Of a stretch of 64,000 nucleotides of DNA, positions 1-10,551 are shown piece after piece; positions within the stretch are counted from its first letter, which is position 1, and each line of letters opens with the position of its first letter. The DNA lies in contig NC_087065.1 in the NCBI RefSeq assembly GCF_963678635.1, positions 28,355,254 to 28,419,253 of the forward strand, given 5' to 3'. The notes under the pieces are model-generated. The model made no database searches and was not told where the DNA came from. It saw only the letters and a list, made by a program, of their open reading frames with translations. The translations under genes were made by a program, and so were the position numbers. The DNA comes from Symsagittifera roscoffensis (Eukaryota > Xenacoelomorpha > Acoela > Convolutidae).

Positions 1-303
1 AAGTACCGCGCACACTTGGGGAGCGCTCCCTTTAAGTTACGCGTAGACAACAGATCGTTATCCTGCTTGAAGACATACTCGATGGATCAGACTTATATTG
101 GTAGATGGATAGTAAGATTAGATGGCTACCACATGATAATCGAGCACAGGATGCGTGACGAACACCAGAATGCTGACAGCCTCAGAAAGAAAACGGAGTT
201 CTATGAAAGATTGGAACAGAAGCAAGCCAATCAGGCAGAAATCAGGGAAGGGTTCTCGTTTCTGGAGAAGGAAACTTATGAAACGCTTTCCTTGATGAGA
301 TGA
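1..303 (+). pseudogene. RNase H end of a Ty3/Gypsy-type pol (partial at window edge)
   Basis: The frame is open from base 1, so the reverse transcriptase part must lie left of the window. The translation matches the C-terminal half of the RNase H domain of Ty3/Gypsy polyproteins: a beta strand with FKLRVDN, then SL..L, then GRW followed by LDGYHMIIEHR, and the end signature H.NADSL, which corresponds to the usual H.NADALSR. RNase H removes the RNA strand during reverse transcription. The frame stops at TGA 301-303, but related coding sequence continues in the same frame, so the stop looks like decay. Assignment to Ty3/Gypsy rather than another LTR group rests only on this short stretch. Confidence 0.75.
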
Positions 304-1009
304 TTGGACGAGTCTGGACATCCAATTCCAGGAGATCCTGTGTTACCAGTGGAGAAAGCAGCCAAAATAAAGATTATATCCAAAAAGGACCCGCTGCCTT
401 TGGATCTGTTGCTGCGCTCAAACCTGGTCCAGCAGGAACTCTCTCGCATGAGCATAAACAGCCTCTCATTTTGGATAAAACGGCGCGAGTCACACCCCAA
501 AGGATGCGGATGCTTGGTGGATTGTTAGAGAGAAAAGTGACCAGAGATAATCTCGAGTGGGCAGCAGCTATGGCATCACTGACAGTCAGTGAGAAGGTGA
601 AGATCATGCCGTCAATACGACAACACAAAGATAATGAGAGGGATTGTAGGACAATAGTTCAGCAACTAGTATCCTCGAGACCCCCGAGAAATTTTAACAA
701 GTACTTCATACAAACGGAAAGAACAGGGGAACGACAAACAAAAGAAAACCGTTAGCTTTGATGGCCAGCAGAAGGAAGGTGAGGAAGTTGTTCGAAGCCT
801 GGAGCAAGGAAATTTGTCCGGAGAGACGAACGGTGAGGAGAGAACGGTGAGGAGAGAACTGAAAATTTATTTTAAAAAAATTAAGAATAGCAAGAGAGAC
901 AGGTAATCTAGAAGCAGAAACAAGCGAGGACCCTAAGAAACCGGACATAGGGAGGGTAGTTGAGTCATATTTTAACCTACCAAATGAATACTCAAGTAGC
1001 AAAAATTGA
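304..1009 (+). pseudogene. Decayed C-terminal region of the same pol ORF
   Basis: Coding-like sequence follows the RNase H stop. In frame 1 it starts LDESGHPIPGDP and runs to about 450. It then shifts to frame 3 with LDKTARVTPQRMRMLGG and EWAAAMASLTVSEKV to about 755. A last open piece (EAETSEDPKKPDIG, then VVESYF) ends at TGA 1007-1009. It is charged and hydrophilic. I see neither an HHCC zinc finger nor a D,D-35-E integrase core, which in Ty3/Gypsy elements normally follow RNase H. At least one stop (301) and two frame changes show that it is not functional. The function of this tail is unknown to me. Confidence 0.5.
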
Positions 1010-1065
1010 CAAATAGCAATTTCATACTCACAAATAGAACATGTGCGATATCAATCACAACAGAC

Positions 1066-1446
1066 ATGAGTTTTAAGACAGCATTAGCCGCAGATTTTAA
1101 GAAAGAATATATAGACATAGAATTCCTTTGGAAGCGAAGACCAGGAATATGGGGCGTAACAGCCTTGCCTCCGGCGGCGTCACAGATACCGGGAAAGTAC
1201 TTATGCTTCTTGATGACGAGGGCGACGGAGAAGCGGCACGTGGACCCGGAAAATCTAGTCTTGTCCTTGAAGAGATTGAGAGACTTCCTTGAGGAAAGGG
1301 AAGTGAAGGAGCTTTCGCTCCCGGTGTACGATCCGAACGGAGGACGACTGCATCCACGGGAGCTCTACGCACTGATACACGTAATCTTCTCTGATACTAA
1401 TATGCAAGTATACTTACATAAGAAATATTACTTAAGTATAGGCTGA
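1066..1446 (+). CDS. Small macro-like domain protein, retroelement-associated
   Basis: An uninterrupted 127-codon frame from ATG 1066 (MSFKTALAADFKKEY) to TGA 1444-1446. The frame is open further upstream, but this ATG begins where macro domains of this type begin. The pattern SFKTALAADF, then GKYLCFLMTR, then LVLSLKRLRDFLEE, then LSLPVYDPNGGRL, then LYALIHVIF follows the fold of macro (ADP-ribose-binding) domains, which I know to occur in retroelement polyproteins. The glycine-rich loop that normally reads like P+IGCGL is replaced by PVYDPNGGRL, so ADP-ribose binding or hydrolysis is uncertain. It lies 56 bp after the end of pol. It is the only undamaged frame in this element; that may be chance given its length. 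Confidence 0.55.
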   Translation: MSFKTALAADFKKEYIDIEFLWKRRPGIWGVTALPPAASQIPGKYLCFLMTRATEKRHVDPENLVLSLKRLRDFLEEREVKELSLPVYDPNGGRLHPRELYALIHVIFSDTNMQVYLHKKYYLSIG

Positions 1447-1858
1447 ATATAGGTGGCATGCAGGAGGGCGTCATACTAAAATGTGTGTTGTGCGTGATAT
1501 GTGTGTTATGTTATGTTATGTGTTATGTTATTAAGACCCTGGGTAAGAAGGAGTTAGTGACCATGAACAACTGAATAACAGTCTTAGGAATAGATCCAAA
1601 GTTTGGACTGTCCACTCTTAGGTCGAATTCCAAAATTTTAGAAACTGATTGATTTTAATGAATTTTAGGATCAAAATCTTTTTATCTGACTGTTTTAAGT
1701 AAATTTTAATATGAAAATAGTGTAAAGCTGACAAATGTGATATTCGTGACCTCTTTTCTAGATCCTGATTGATCGTTTAAATTCTCAATTTCAAAACATC
1801 GAATCGATAGTAAAATCAAACCTGCAAGAAAATGGATAATTTCAACTTGGATTAATTG
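1447..1858 (+). other. A+T-rich non-coding spacer between macro-like ORF and long ORF
   Basis: No coding frame is visible. It contains a short GTTAT microsatellite at about 1503-1532 and several ATTTTA-type blocks. It separates the macro-like ORF from the long second ORF and could hold an internal promoter or leader; I see no recognisable promoter element. Confidence 0.5.
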
Positions 1859-2574
1859 ATGGACCTGGCAGAGGTGTATGTGGGACCGATGGTAGATGCG
1901 ATTTATCGGAGGCTAATGGATCGAGACTTAGCTCTGGAGGACCCAGAGGTAGTCATGTTGCTGACCGCCTTAATAAACATCTTGGGGCATGATAACCGTA
2001 GGGACCGCCCCACGGAAGTCTTATTGATGGCAGCATATGGAGAAAGGGGAGTACTAGACCGCCTGAACATGAGAGTGATGAGGTGGAGAAACGGGGCTCT
2101 CTCAGGGAGTGACTTGGCGAAGAGCCTGGATTGGGAAGTTCGAGGACCTACCAGCCAGGTGAGATGCCTTTGCCACCCAGCCTAAGCCTGAGAGCATCTG
2201 TGCCACCAAAGAGGGCGAGAGTAGAAGAAGAGGTTCAAACAAACGAAACCATGCAAGATCTAAATGGGACAAAAGACGAACTGGAGAGGACCAAGAAGGA
2301 GCTGGATGAAATGACTAAGGCCATGCTCAGTAAGGAAAAAGATAGAGACATGTGGAAGAAACTGTTTGAGGATTGCAACAAGAAACAGGGTGAAGAAATA
2401 AAGCGCTTGAGGCGGGAGTACAAAGAGCGATCGGAGCGGCTGGCATTGACGACAGCCGTAGAGAAATCGATGCCTACAAGGATTACTCCTAGTGGGCAGT
2501 CCCCGATGGAGCTCTTGACGCCTCGAGAAATGAGTCAGACGACAGAAACGCGACTCCCGGCTACAACTGATTGA
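1859..2574 (+). pseudogene. Long second ORF, part 1: N-terminus and coiled coil
   Basis: Starts at ATG 1859 (MDLAEVYVGPMVDAIYRRL), an acidic, helix-rich stretch of about 90 residues in frame 2. The frame changes to frame 1 at about 2131-2150. A proline/serine linker then leads to a strong coiled coil at 2257-2450 (heptads of L, M and V within E/K/R-rich sequence such as TKDELERTKKELDEM). It ends at TGA 2572-2574, after which the same frame continues. An N-terminal coiled coil before an esterase domain recalls ORF1 proteins of some LINEs and Gag-like proteins, where it drives multimerisation; the analogy is inference. No zinc knuckle is visible. Confidence 0.5.
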
Positions 2575-4149
2575 GTGACAATCCCGGATCCGAGTGATAT
2601 CTTAGGTGACCCAGTCGTGGAGCAAACGTTGAGAAAGCTGATAGAGACAGCTGGACGATTGATTGCCAAAAGGAAGGCGCCAGGTTCCAGGGTGACTGCA
2701 CCCTATGGAACAACCGATGACACGGGCAGTGTACAACTCTCCCAAGACGTGATGACCAAAGAGGGAGTTAGTAATGCAACAATACCAACAAGGAGCTCCA
2801 GGTTCCCAGACAGAAAGATACGAGAGATGCCGGCGAAGAAAGTGTCCCGAGTGATTGACATGCAAAAGAACAACCAGTTGAAATTTAGCTTCACGGGAAT
2901 TCTGGATACGGATCCGAGAGCCTGCTTCAATCGATCGACTTGGAGCCCAGCAGTAAACATGCAGCAACCGCCACTTGGGACATCACATCTGATACTGGGG
3001 GACAGCTTGGTCAGAGTGCTCCAAAGTTTGAGGACATCCTGGATCACTACGGTGATGGCTTTTAGAGGTGCAACGATAGCCCAGCTATTTCGGATGGTGG
3101 AGCTGATGAAGCCAGGGAGAATCCCTAACGTAAGTATCCTAGTAGGGACGAATAACAAATCGAGAACCTCAGATGAGGAAGAGGCCCAATGGGAGTCAAT
3201 GATGGTGTGCCTGTTTACTACTCTCTGGCAGAGATTCAACTGCGCGGTACTGACCGTCTGCACTGTACCAATGAGCACGAAGACGTTGACAGCAACAGGG
3301 AGAAGACACAATGAAAGAGTAATCAGGTGGAACAACATCCTAAGGAATCTTGCGAGTCGGAATGCTGGACGGATGATCCTTGTGGATATTGAGCACGAGC
3401 TGAGAGCTATGGATCAGGCCAGACTGACTACTGACGAGATCCACTTTGATAGCGTCGAATGACAAGCCTGGTTGAACCGAGTCTTCCAAGAGCAATTAGA
3501 TGAAATGGAAGTAGAACTCTTTGATACGGGAGTGCTGAAGAAGCGAGAAACATCGAATAAACCGGCAATTTCAACCTTTGTACCTCCTAAATTAGAAACA
3601 CGTTTCGGAACGGTCCCAGCCGTGACGACCTATAGGCCGCAAAGCTCTAGCGAGCCAGGACAAAGATCGGATGTACAAGATCGATTGGCGGAAGCGCCCA
3701 CGAGAAGAGCCATCAATCCTAGACGAAGATTAGGGCCTGTCAACTGGACAGCGGAAACGACCAGCACCTCTAGATCGGATACGAGATCAGAGACGACGAG
3801 CCCCAGTCGAGAGGAGCGACCTCCAGATAGGAGCTCTTTGATGTGGTCGAGGCCCATACCTTCTCCTTGGCACATGTACAAGGAGGATCTGATGAAACTG
3901 AACTTTCAGATGGTGAGCTTTGCAGCAGATGCCATCAGGATGTTGAACCGAGCGAGATTGTCTGTCAACGGACTGTACTCAATAACAGGCCTGGACTGGT
4001 TAAAAGCTGCTGGCATAAACTTCAGCTCTACAACTGCCTTGAGGTTTGCCGATTTACAGGGACTGCCCTCGAACAATACAATGGGTCCAGAACAATACAA
4101 TGGGTCCAGTGAATGCAAAACCGTTACAAGACGTGAAACTGAATCATGA
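2575..4149 (+). pseudogene. Long second ORF, part 2: SGNH/GDSL-like hydrolase domain
   Basis: Frame 1 continues through one in-frame TGA at 3460-3462. The core at 2980-3462 has the blocks of SGNH hydrolases: block I HLILGDSLVR (nucleophile Ser codon 3004-3006), block III ILVGTNN (about 3145-3165), and block V DEIHFD near 3440, where Asp and His form the DxxH pair. SGNH enzymes are esterases or lipases; such domains are known in some retrotransposon proteins. The domain is preceded by a basic linker and followed by a Ser/Arg-rich low-complexity stretch (3640-3840) and a small helical module (3860-4070). The frame is lost at a 19-bp tandem duplication at 4072-4109. Substrate and role are unknown. 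Confidence 0.6.
4072..4109 (+). repeat. 19-bp perfect tandem duplication that shifts the reading frame
   Basis: The 19-mer AACAATACAATGGGTCCAG occurs at 4072-4090 and again at 4091-4109. Nineteen is not a multiple of three, and the coding frame changes from 1 to 2 exactly here, so this duplication accounts for the break. Confidence 0.9.
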
Positions 4150-5156
4150 TGAAGGAAATCGAGAAGAAAGACCCGGAAGATTCCTGACGACGAGGGCACC
4201 AATTGGACAGCATGTAAAGATGTTCAGGCAGATGAAAGCACCCCCAGGCCACGTGAAAGAAAGAGTGTACCCGAAACAAGTGAATCAAGAAGGTGATGTT
4301 CAGAGATACGGTGGGTTGAAGGAGATAAAGAAAGATGAGACCATCTTTGCTGCATATGACAAGGCAGAAACGAGGAAGGCCAAGATTATTATAGTCGCGA
4401 GTTCAGACTTTGTATATACCTCCAAGTCTCTGTTTTGGCCTGATGTTTTAATGTTGGCAGCGGTCGACCTCGACCTAATGCAATCCGTGTCGATGGCAAT
4501 CGGGGTACAAAGACAGACAGTGATGCAACCAATCACAATCGTGTTTGCTGGCATCAATGACCATCTACACAGTAGGGGTTTCCTGAGCAGACTCAGAGAG
4601 CCTACGACGGCCGAACGCTGTATGGCAAGCTATAAAAGATATCCTGAAAGAAGGTGCCTCCACTAAAATAACACCGAGAGCCGTGTTCGCGCTGTCTCCG
4701 GGATATGCACATCTCCCGGATGGACTGAAGTTCGTGTATGCGATTGTGGCTTTGCTCTCGGAAGGGAAATATGATGTGATCATATCGGCCCCAAATCGCC
4801 AGATAGAGAGGGAGAATCTGAGGGCACTCAGGGCTGAATTACCTGCGGTGTGGTCGGATATCTCGAATGCGATGAGAGGATTCAAGAACCATTCACTACA
4901 CATGCTAGTATTGGACGAAGTGCTGGGGTTGGAACTGTCCAACATCAGTCGACAACTCAAATTGAAGAATTTGACAGGAATTGACGATGACCATCGAGTA
5001 ATCGTAGCGATATCAAACGATTTATGGTTCCGAGGAATGGAAATAAAAGAGGAAGGAGGGAGAAGAAAGAATTCCAAAGAGACCAGAGCTAACTTGGAAG
5101 CGATGGTTTTGAGAACGAAACCAGAGGCTAACCAGTGGCTGCACCTAACTCCTTGA
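4110..5156 (+). pseudogene. Long second ORF, part 3: second SGNH-like segment
   Basis: Coding sequence in frame 2 to about 4612, then in frame 3 to TGA 5154-5156. Visible strands and motifs: KIIIVASSDFVYTS (resembling block I, with SSD instead of GDS), ITIVFAGINDHLHSRG (block III, GxND form), and FALSPGYAHLPDGLKF (possibly block V). This suggests a diverged second SGNH-fold domain in tandem with the first, but the nucleophile context is not canonical. After it comes YDVIISAPNR and HMLVLDEVLGLEL, another alpha/beta-like stretch. The frame change at about 4612 and the final TGA show decay. The second-domain assignment is inference; the first SGNH domain is clearer. Confidence 0.45.
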
Positions 5157-6549
5157 GTAGTGGCATTGGGCGCGGATGCTTTGGAGCAAGGCCCAGTAAT
5201 GATCAGGAAGCTCCATGCCTACTTAGTGAAGGAGGTGAACCTGGCCGAAAATGCTGAAGAGAAGTCAGCCGAGTTCGTGAACAGAGTGTGCCAAGTTACC
5301 CTGGAAGCTTTCTGGACCCAGAAAGAGAGGGGGGAAGAAGGCTTTGACCGGACTGATAGCATGCTGGAAGGGCTAGGAGCCGAATGGACCACGTCCTTCT
5401 TGGCGAAAATTTACCATACACATGCTCGATATTTGATAAAAAGAATTCGTCCAAGCAGTAGTGGAAGTATCGATCGTAAAACTACTAGCCTTGTTCGTGA
5501 CGTTTGGAGCAGAAAATTTTGTGAAAGGACCGGCGGTGCTGCTCACCGAAGGAGTTCAAAACTTGCGATTAGATGGACTTCTAACGTTGATCGCGATAAC
5601 GCATGGAAACTTGGGAGGACTGATGGATTTGACGCGCTACCCAGAGCAGATGAAAGAAAGTGTGAGGAAAATTGACGTGAAGCAAGCTACGGATTCCTGG
5701 AACAAGATAAGAGACTTGAGAAATGATCTTATTCAGTACCTCCTGCAGCAGAATCGCTTTGGAACAGGAGAGGATGAAACAATCCAGAAGGAGGAAGACG
5801 TGCGACGACATGTTGGAGGCATACCCCTGCTAACTGATCTGAGCTCAGCTATGAGGACCGATCCCTTTACGTTGATCAGAGGAGCCACGGAGTTCGTGAC
5901 AGTCATATATGGACCAGCAGTCACGTTTGCGTTCCCTGATGTTAAGGTGGAAGCATACAGGAGGTCGGTGCTGCACCTGGACCTCATATCAGCAGTGGAC
6001 TGAAGTGCGCTGAATTGGTGTGAGCAGCACGAATTGCGAGAGCTCATGAGCGAAGATCTGTTGTTTGCAAAGCTATCGGAGCCAGAGATGACGGTCGTCA
6101 ACTTCGACGATCACTTCCGCGATCGCATGGGAGAAATGGATAGAGGGCACATTGAAGTATTCCCAAAGCTCTGGAATCTAAGGCCCTATGACAAGATAAA
6201 TGGCGAGATCACAAGAATTCCTCGACTCACTGCGGCATACCACAAGGTGAGAGAAGAGACGAAAGGTTGCGGTGATAACAAGAAGCTGCCAGAGGAAATC
6301 CCTGAATTCCCTCTGATAAGAAGGATGTTGCTGGGAGCAGTCTCCGCAGTGCAAACTCCTAGGTTTAGAGCCTTTGAGACCAATAAAAGGAGGCTGGCGA
6401 AATTCTCGGAAATGATGGATCCGTGTTTTGTGGGCAGAAATGACGCAGTGTTACAGCATATGCAGTTTGCTTACACGGATCAAGCAACGAAAAGGCGAAT
6501 AAGCTGGCAGGCTAATTATACCGAAATTCCCAGAAGGGGCCAGAGGTGA
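5157..6549 (+). pseudogene. Long second ORF, part 4: unassigned segment
   Basis: Frame 3 continues from 5157 and changes to frame 1 at about 5440. It passes an in-frame TGA at 6001-6003 and ends at 6549. The protein is mixed alpha-helical with hydrophobic blocks (VSIVKLLALFVTFGAE, LRLDGLLTLIAITHGNLGG, FVTVIYGPAVTFAFPDV), none clearly a membrane segment. I recognise no domain. Codon use and composition match the parts before and after it, so it belongs to the same decayed frame. Confidence 0.4.
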
Positions 6550-6550
6550 A

Positions 6551-7591
6551 GAGCAAGGACCCTCAAATTCGAGACAGAAACCAAAAGGAGATGATGGGCA
6601 GGGAGGAAGCCGTCAATCGGAGGAACCAAAGCAACAGGATCCCGATCAGGCCACGAAAGAAGACGATAAGGCATCGACAGGAGGAGTATCCAGCCTAGAC
6701 TTCAATTTCCTCAGTGATTTTGAAAGCGGCGCGGGTGCGTTGGAGACGACTGATCCAGCAGACGAGGGTACTTCCACGATGGAACCCCCGTCGGCCTTTA
6801 TGGAAACTAACCGAAATTTGCCGGAGAGCGGCTCTCCGAGCAATTCTAAAGATAACGAACAAAGACTCCCCATGGAATCACCATGGAGAAGAAGAATAGA
6901 AGGCGCTTCCAGAGTACCTTTCTTGGAAACGTTGCCCGAAGAAGAATGGGAGGTGCATCACAGAGATCATGAAAATAGGACGGGATGTAGAATGGATAGA
7001 GTAGCCTTCATGGAAGAGGTCTGGACAGTAGTTCAGAGCTACGGTACCCAGTCTATTTTGAAACTAGGTCTCAATTGACAACTAATGCGGGAGGTCCTTG
7101 ACAAACTCGACGAGTGTGAAAGAAGATTGAGTGAGTTATTGATTGACTCAGCCACTGGCGAAAGTGAGGCAAATTCTCCTATCAAGATGACGCCGCAAGA
7201 AGACAAAGAAGAAGTGGTATATCTGTCAAGAACACGGAAACGAACGATGCGATCAAAATTGGTTAATGATAAAATTAGTGAAATGAAGATGAAACTGGGC
7301 AGCAGGATGATATTGAGGAAAGCGGGAAAGTCAAAGGTGGATTCTGAAATCTCGATAAAAGCTGTCAACTCAGCGAAAAGAAAACGAGTCGAAGAAGCTA
7401 TGGATTTGGGACAAGGTGATGATCGATTGCCTGGCACAAACAGGATGTTGAATGAGGTAGCGATGGCGCCACTCATTCTCATGGCAGGGATAAAATCAAC
7501 TGGTTACAAAACCAAGAAGAGTAACCGCACTCTGACTGAAGCAACATTAGAAATGGAAATACTCAGAAAGACTTTAAACCGTCTCCAATGA
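6551..7591 (+). pseudogene. Long second ORF, part 5: low-complexity charged segment
   Basis: Frame 2 carries an S/E/D/Q-rich, disordered-looking stretch (6551-6900) and then a charged helical region. A TGA lies at 7076-7078 and another at 7589-7591. A basic cluster AKRKRVEEAMD near 7376-7405 resembles a monopartite nuclear localisation signal. LDKLDECERRLSELL at about 7099-7143 looks like a short coiled coil. No catalytic motif is visible. It probably links the globular parts on either side. Confidence 0.4.
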
Positions 7592-8883
7592 ACCACGGAA
7601 AAGAAAGTGTTGTACGACAGCTAGTCTCAGTGGAATATAACAGACTGACAGTGTCGGAAAATGTATCGATAGATGAACCCGCCAGTAGATACATGGAGAC
7701 GTTGGAGTACAAAATTTCGGCCAGAGGACACTAAATGGCTCTTGAAGACAAAAGTGCCATGGAAGGTTATTTGGAAAGGATGATGCAAGGCACCACCCTG
7801 AAGCAGAAAGCATACGGGACTCTGGTACCGTCTGATATGCATGCAGAAACGATAGAGCAGTTGGTGAGCCTTCCATGGAGTGCGGTAGTGTTACGGTACT
7901 TCGAAGAAGAAATGAGAACCACGCCGAAGATACACGATCTGATAGCAGTACCTTACGTGAGAACTGAGCTACAACTGAGGTTCGCTTGGTGCGTGATTGG
8001 ACTGACTCGCGGGGAATATGATTCAGAAGAAAGGAAGAGATCGAAGGAAGAAAAGGCGTTCTTAATGACGAGTATGAGAGATCTGATAAGCCAAGAGGAA
8101 GCAGCAAAAGCGTGCGCGAAGCGGAGAGTTGTTCTCTGTTTCATCCGGTTCATGATAGAACAAGTTTCAGTGCCAGCATTGAGCACTTGTGTCAAGATGC
8201 TCAGAGAAGGCGATGATCGAGCGAAAGCCTTGATCCTGCTAGCACTGCTGGATATGCATCAAAGCAAACCAATGCGAGTGAACATGAAAGAACCCGTGGA
8301 ACTAGAATCCATAAGGAAAATAGACGAAATAAGGAGATTCTCAAACTAAGAGGTGAGGCTCACTAAGGAATCCATGGGAGCACTGCCGAAATCCAGTGAA
8401 TACTGTGGACCGATCAGAAATAAGTCCTACAATTACGTGTCCGGAATCATAGGGATAGCGTACAACCCTTTCCTAAATGAAGACATACGCGATTGCTTCT
8501 TTGATTACGAGCAAGCAGTGTTACTCAGATTCTGGACGTCGAGAATTGCAACGATAAGAGGCCCTGCTAATCACCAGACCAGGCTGGGACTAATCTTAGA
8601 GGAAAAGGTGGCCGCACCTTCAGTGCTAAAATCTGGCAAAAGAGTGGAGTTTGGATTGGGATTTTCAGACGAACTGCTGAGAACGAGCTTGATGGTGGTG
8701 TGGGAACTGCTGAAACCATCATGGTGTCCTAGTCCCAACGCTGATTCGATATTACGTGCAACGCAAGACGTACAGAGGGAACTGAACTCATACTGTAACC
8801 TGCGTGATCTTAACATCATCTATAACGTGATGACGACAGCCTCTAAGAGCAACGGAGAAGATAAGGTTGAGTTGCCTGGCTAA
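7592..8883 (+). pseudogene. Long second ORF, part 6: unassigned helical segment
   Basis: After a degraded stretch (7592-7734), frame 1 is open from 7735 to TAA 8347-8349 and then from 8353 to TAA 8881-8883. The sequence is helical, with Leu/Ile-rich amphipathic blocks (LRFAWCVIGLTRG, RAKALILLALLDMH) and a later part with YNYVSGIIGIAYNPFLNED. No domain is recognised. It is collinear with the preceding segments. Confidence 0.4.
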
Positions 8884-10042
8884 GAACCAGAGGACTGGAT
8901 CAAACCTGGTAGCTGTCTGGCAGAAGTCTGTGGGCTTGAAGGTCGCGTCTGTGGAGATCTGGATTGCGTGAAGACCCTGGAGAAACAATAGAAGCAGTTG
9001 ACGATTTTGTTTGGGATCAGTGTGATGAAGGCAAAAACAGAAATGGAACTGCTTGCAGATTGCCATGGAGGGATCGAGGTGAATCTAGTGACTGCACTAG
9101 GATTCTACAGCATGTTTGGTTCTTTAGAGTAGCTATTGAATCTAGAACAAAAGCTTGAGATGGTCACGGCCATCAACGTAGAACTGTTCCCAGGAGTTTT
9201 GCAGACTGAGCAAAAGCACATAGTAAAATGGAGGGAAGCGATCGGGGCGGAAATGAACATCCGACACAATGAAACTTATCGCAGACCGTCGGGAGCGCAA
9301 TATTTGGTGGGATCGACATTAGCCCCAATGTGCAAGAGCAGATACCGGGTGCATTTCGTAGCGGTTGGATGTGAAGAGTACGAGGACGATCGTGAATCAA
9401 GCCTTTTCAGTGCCGAAATGCTTAAGACTAGCAAGAATGTCAGAAAACCTTACAAGTTATCGTGCAAAGTGTTCTCAGCAGTTCCAGAGAGAATCAAAGA
9501 AGAATTAGAATCGATACTGGGAAAGAAGTTCATGAGATACGCCAGTGTGAACTTCAGTGACTTTGAAAGACAGAAGCAGAAAGGGTCAACAGTAATAGAT
9601 TACAACGCAGTAGATGAGAATGATGAAGTCCATCGAGTGATTATAGAAGTGGAACCGCTACTGGAAGCGTCGGGAAAGCGTAATATGAGGAGCATCATGT
9701 TGACACAAGATGAGTTCCCTGCCATTGCTTGCTAAAAACATGGTGGTATTCCGGGCGTAGTAATCTAGTGTTGATCTGGGACTGTGGAGAGCTGCTCTCC
9801 ATGGGTTTACCAGATTCATCGCAGCCCATAACGATAGTGATAAAGGGAGTTTTGATGGCGATAAGATGGCTGGAAGCTCATGTGAAAAGAACAATAGACA
9901 GGAGGCGCCAACGAGAGAACAATTGCAAAAATTGGATTGTCTAAAAGATTTAGACCTTTTTGAGACAATGTGCGAAATCTTGACACATTCCGATGGAAGT
10001 GAAAAAGATATGTACCAGAAGACGTCTGATGCCATGGTTTAG
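8884..10042 (+). pseudogene. Long second ORF, part 7: C-terminal segment
   Basis: The frame alternates between 1 and 3 in 8884-9135. Frame 1 is then open from 9136 to TAA 9733-9735, followed by short pieces in frames 3 and 2 that end at TAG 10040-10042. It contains CGLEGRVCGDLDC (paired cysteines), RVHFVAVGCEEYEDD and HRVIIEVEPLLE strands. The last piece, LKDLDLFETMCEILTHSD, is probably the natural C-terminus, because non-coding A+T-rich DNA starts directly after it. No known domain is recognised. Confidence 0.4.
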
Positions 10043-10551
10043 AGCCAACATGACTGCAATTGAAAGAAATTATTTAGTTGAGTTTTGAAGGATTAAAGAA
10101 TTTTTTGCATTTTTAAATTTGCATTTTGATTTTAGTAAGTGGCTCTAGAGACACTTAATATTTATTTAGAAAGGCTTGAGTGAAGAGTATATTTAAATAT
10201 TCCAGCCTGCATGATTGTTTTTAATCAACTAGGCCAACTGATCACTTTGTGGTGACATGAAAGGCTTGGATAATCTCTTGAAGAGGGAGATTATTTCATT
10301 GCTCCTTCTAACCACAGAGTTTCTTAGTTTTAATATTCAGGACCAATAAAAACTAAACTTCCGAAGGGAAGAAGTATAGTAGGATAATTTTAGCTCGTCG
10401 GGACAAAAAATTTTAAATCGGGACATAGACGTTGGAAGTCTAAAAATATGTTTTCTCTTATGTCATATCCTTTAAAGTGCATATTAGTGAGAGAATATGG
10501 AAGCCTATAGTGTTGTGGTGTGATGCCATTTATATTCTGCAGTAAGTCGAT
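10043..10551 (+). other. A+T-rich non-coding stretch after the long ORF
   Basis: No coding frame. It holds an imperfect inverted pair near 10270-10300 (AATCTCTT and AAGAGGGAGATT), an AATAAA at 10345, and two related tags TCGGGACA (10398 and 10419). It is a likely 3' non-coding part of the element. Confidence 0.35.

Noticed and set aside
2602-3338. Minus-strand frames of 121 and 211 codons opposite the SGNH domain
   Set aside because: They are antisense shadows; the + strand carries the recognisable catalytic motifs and continuous protein-like sequence.
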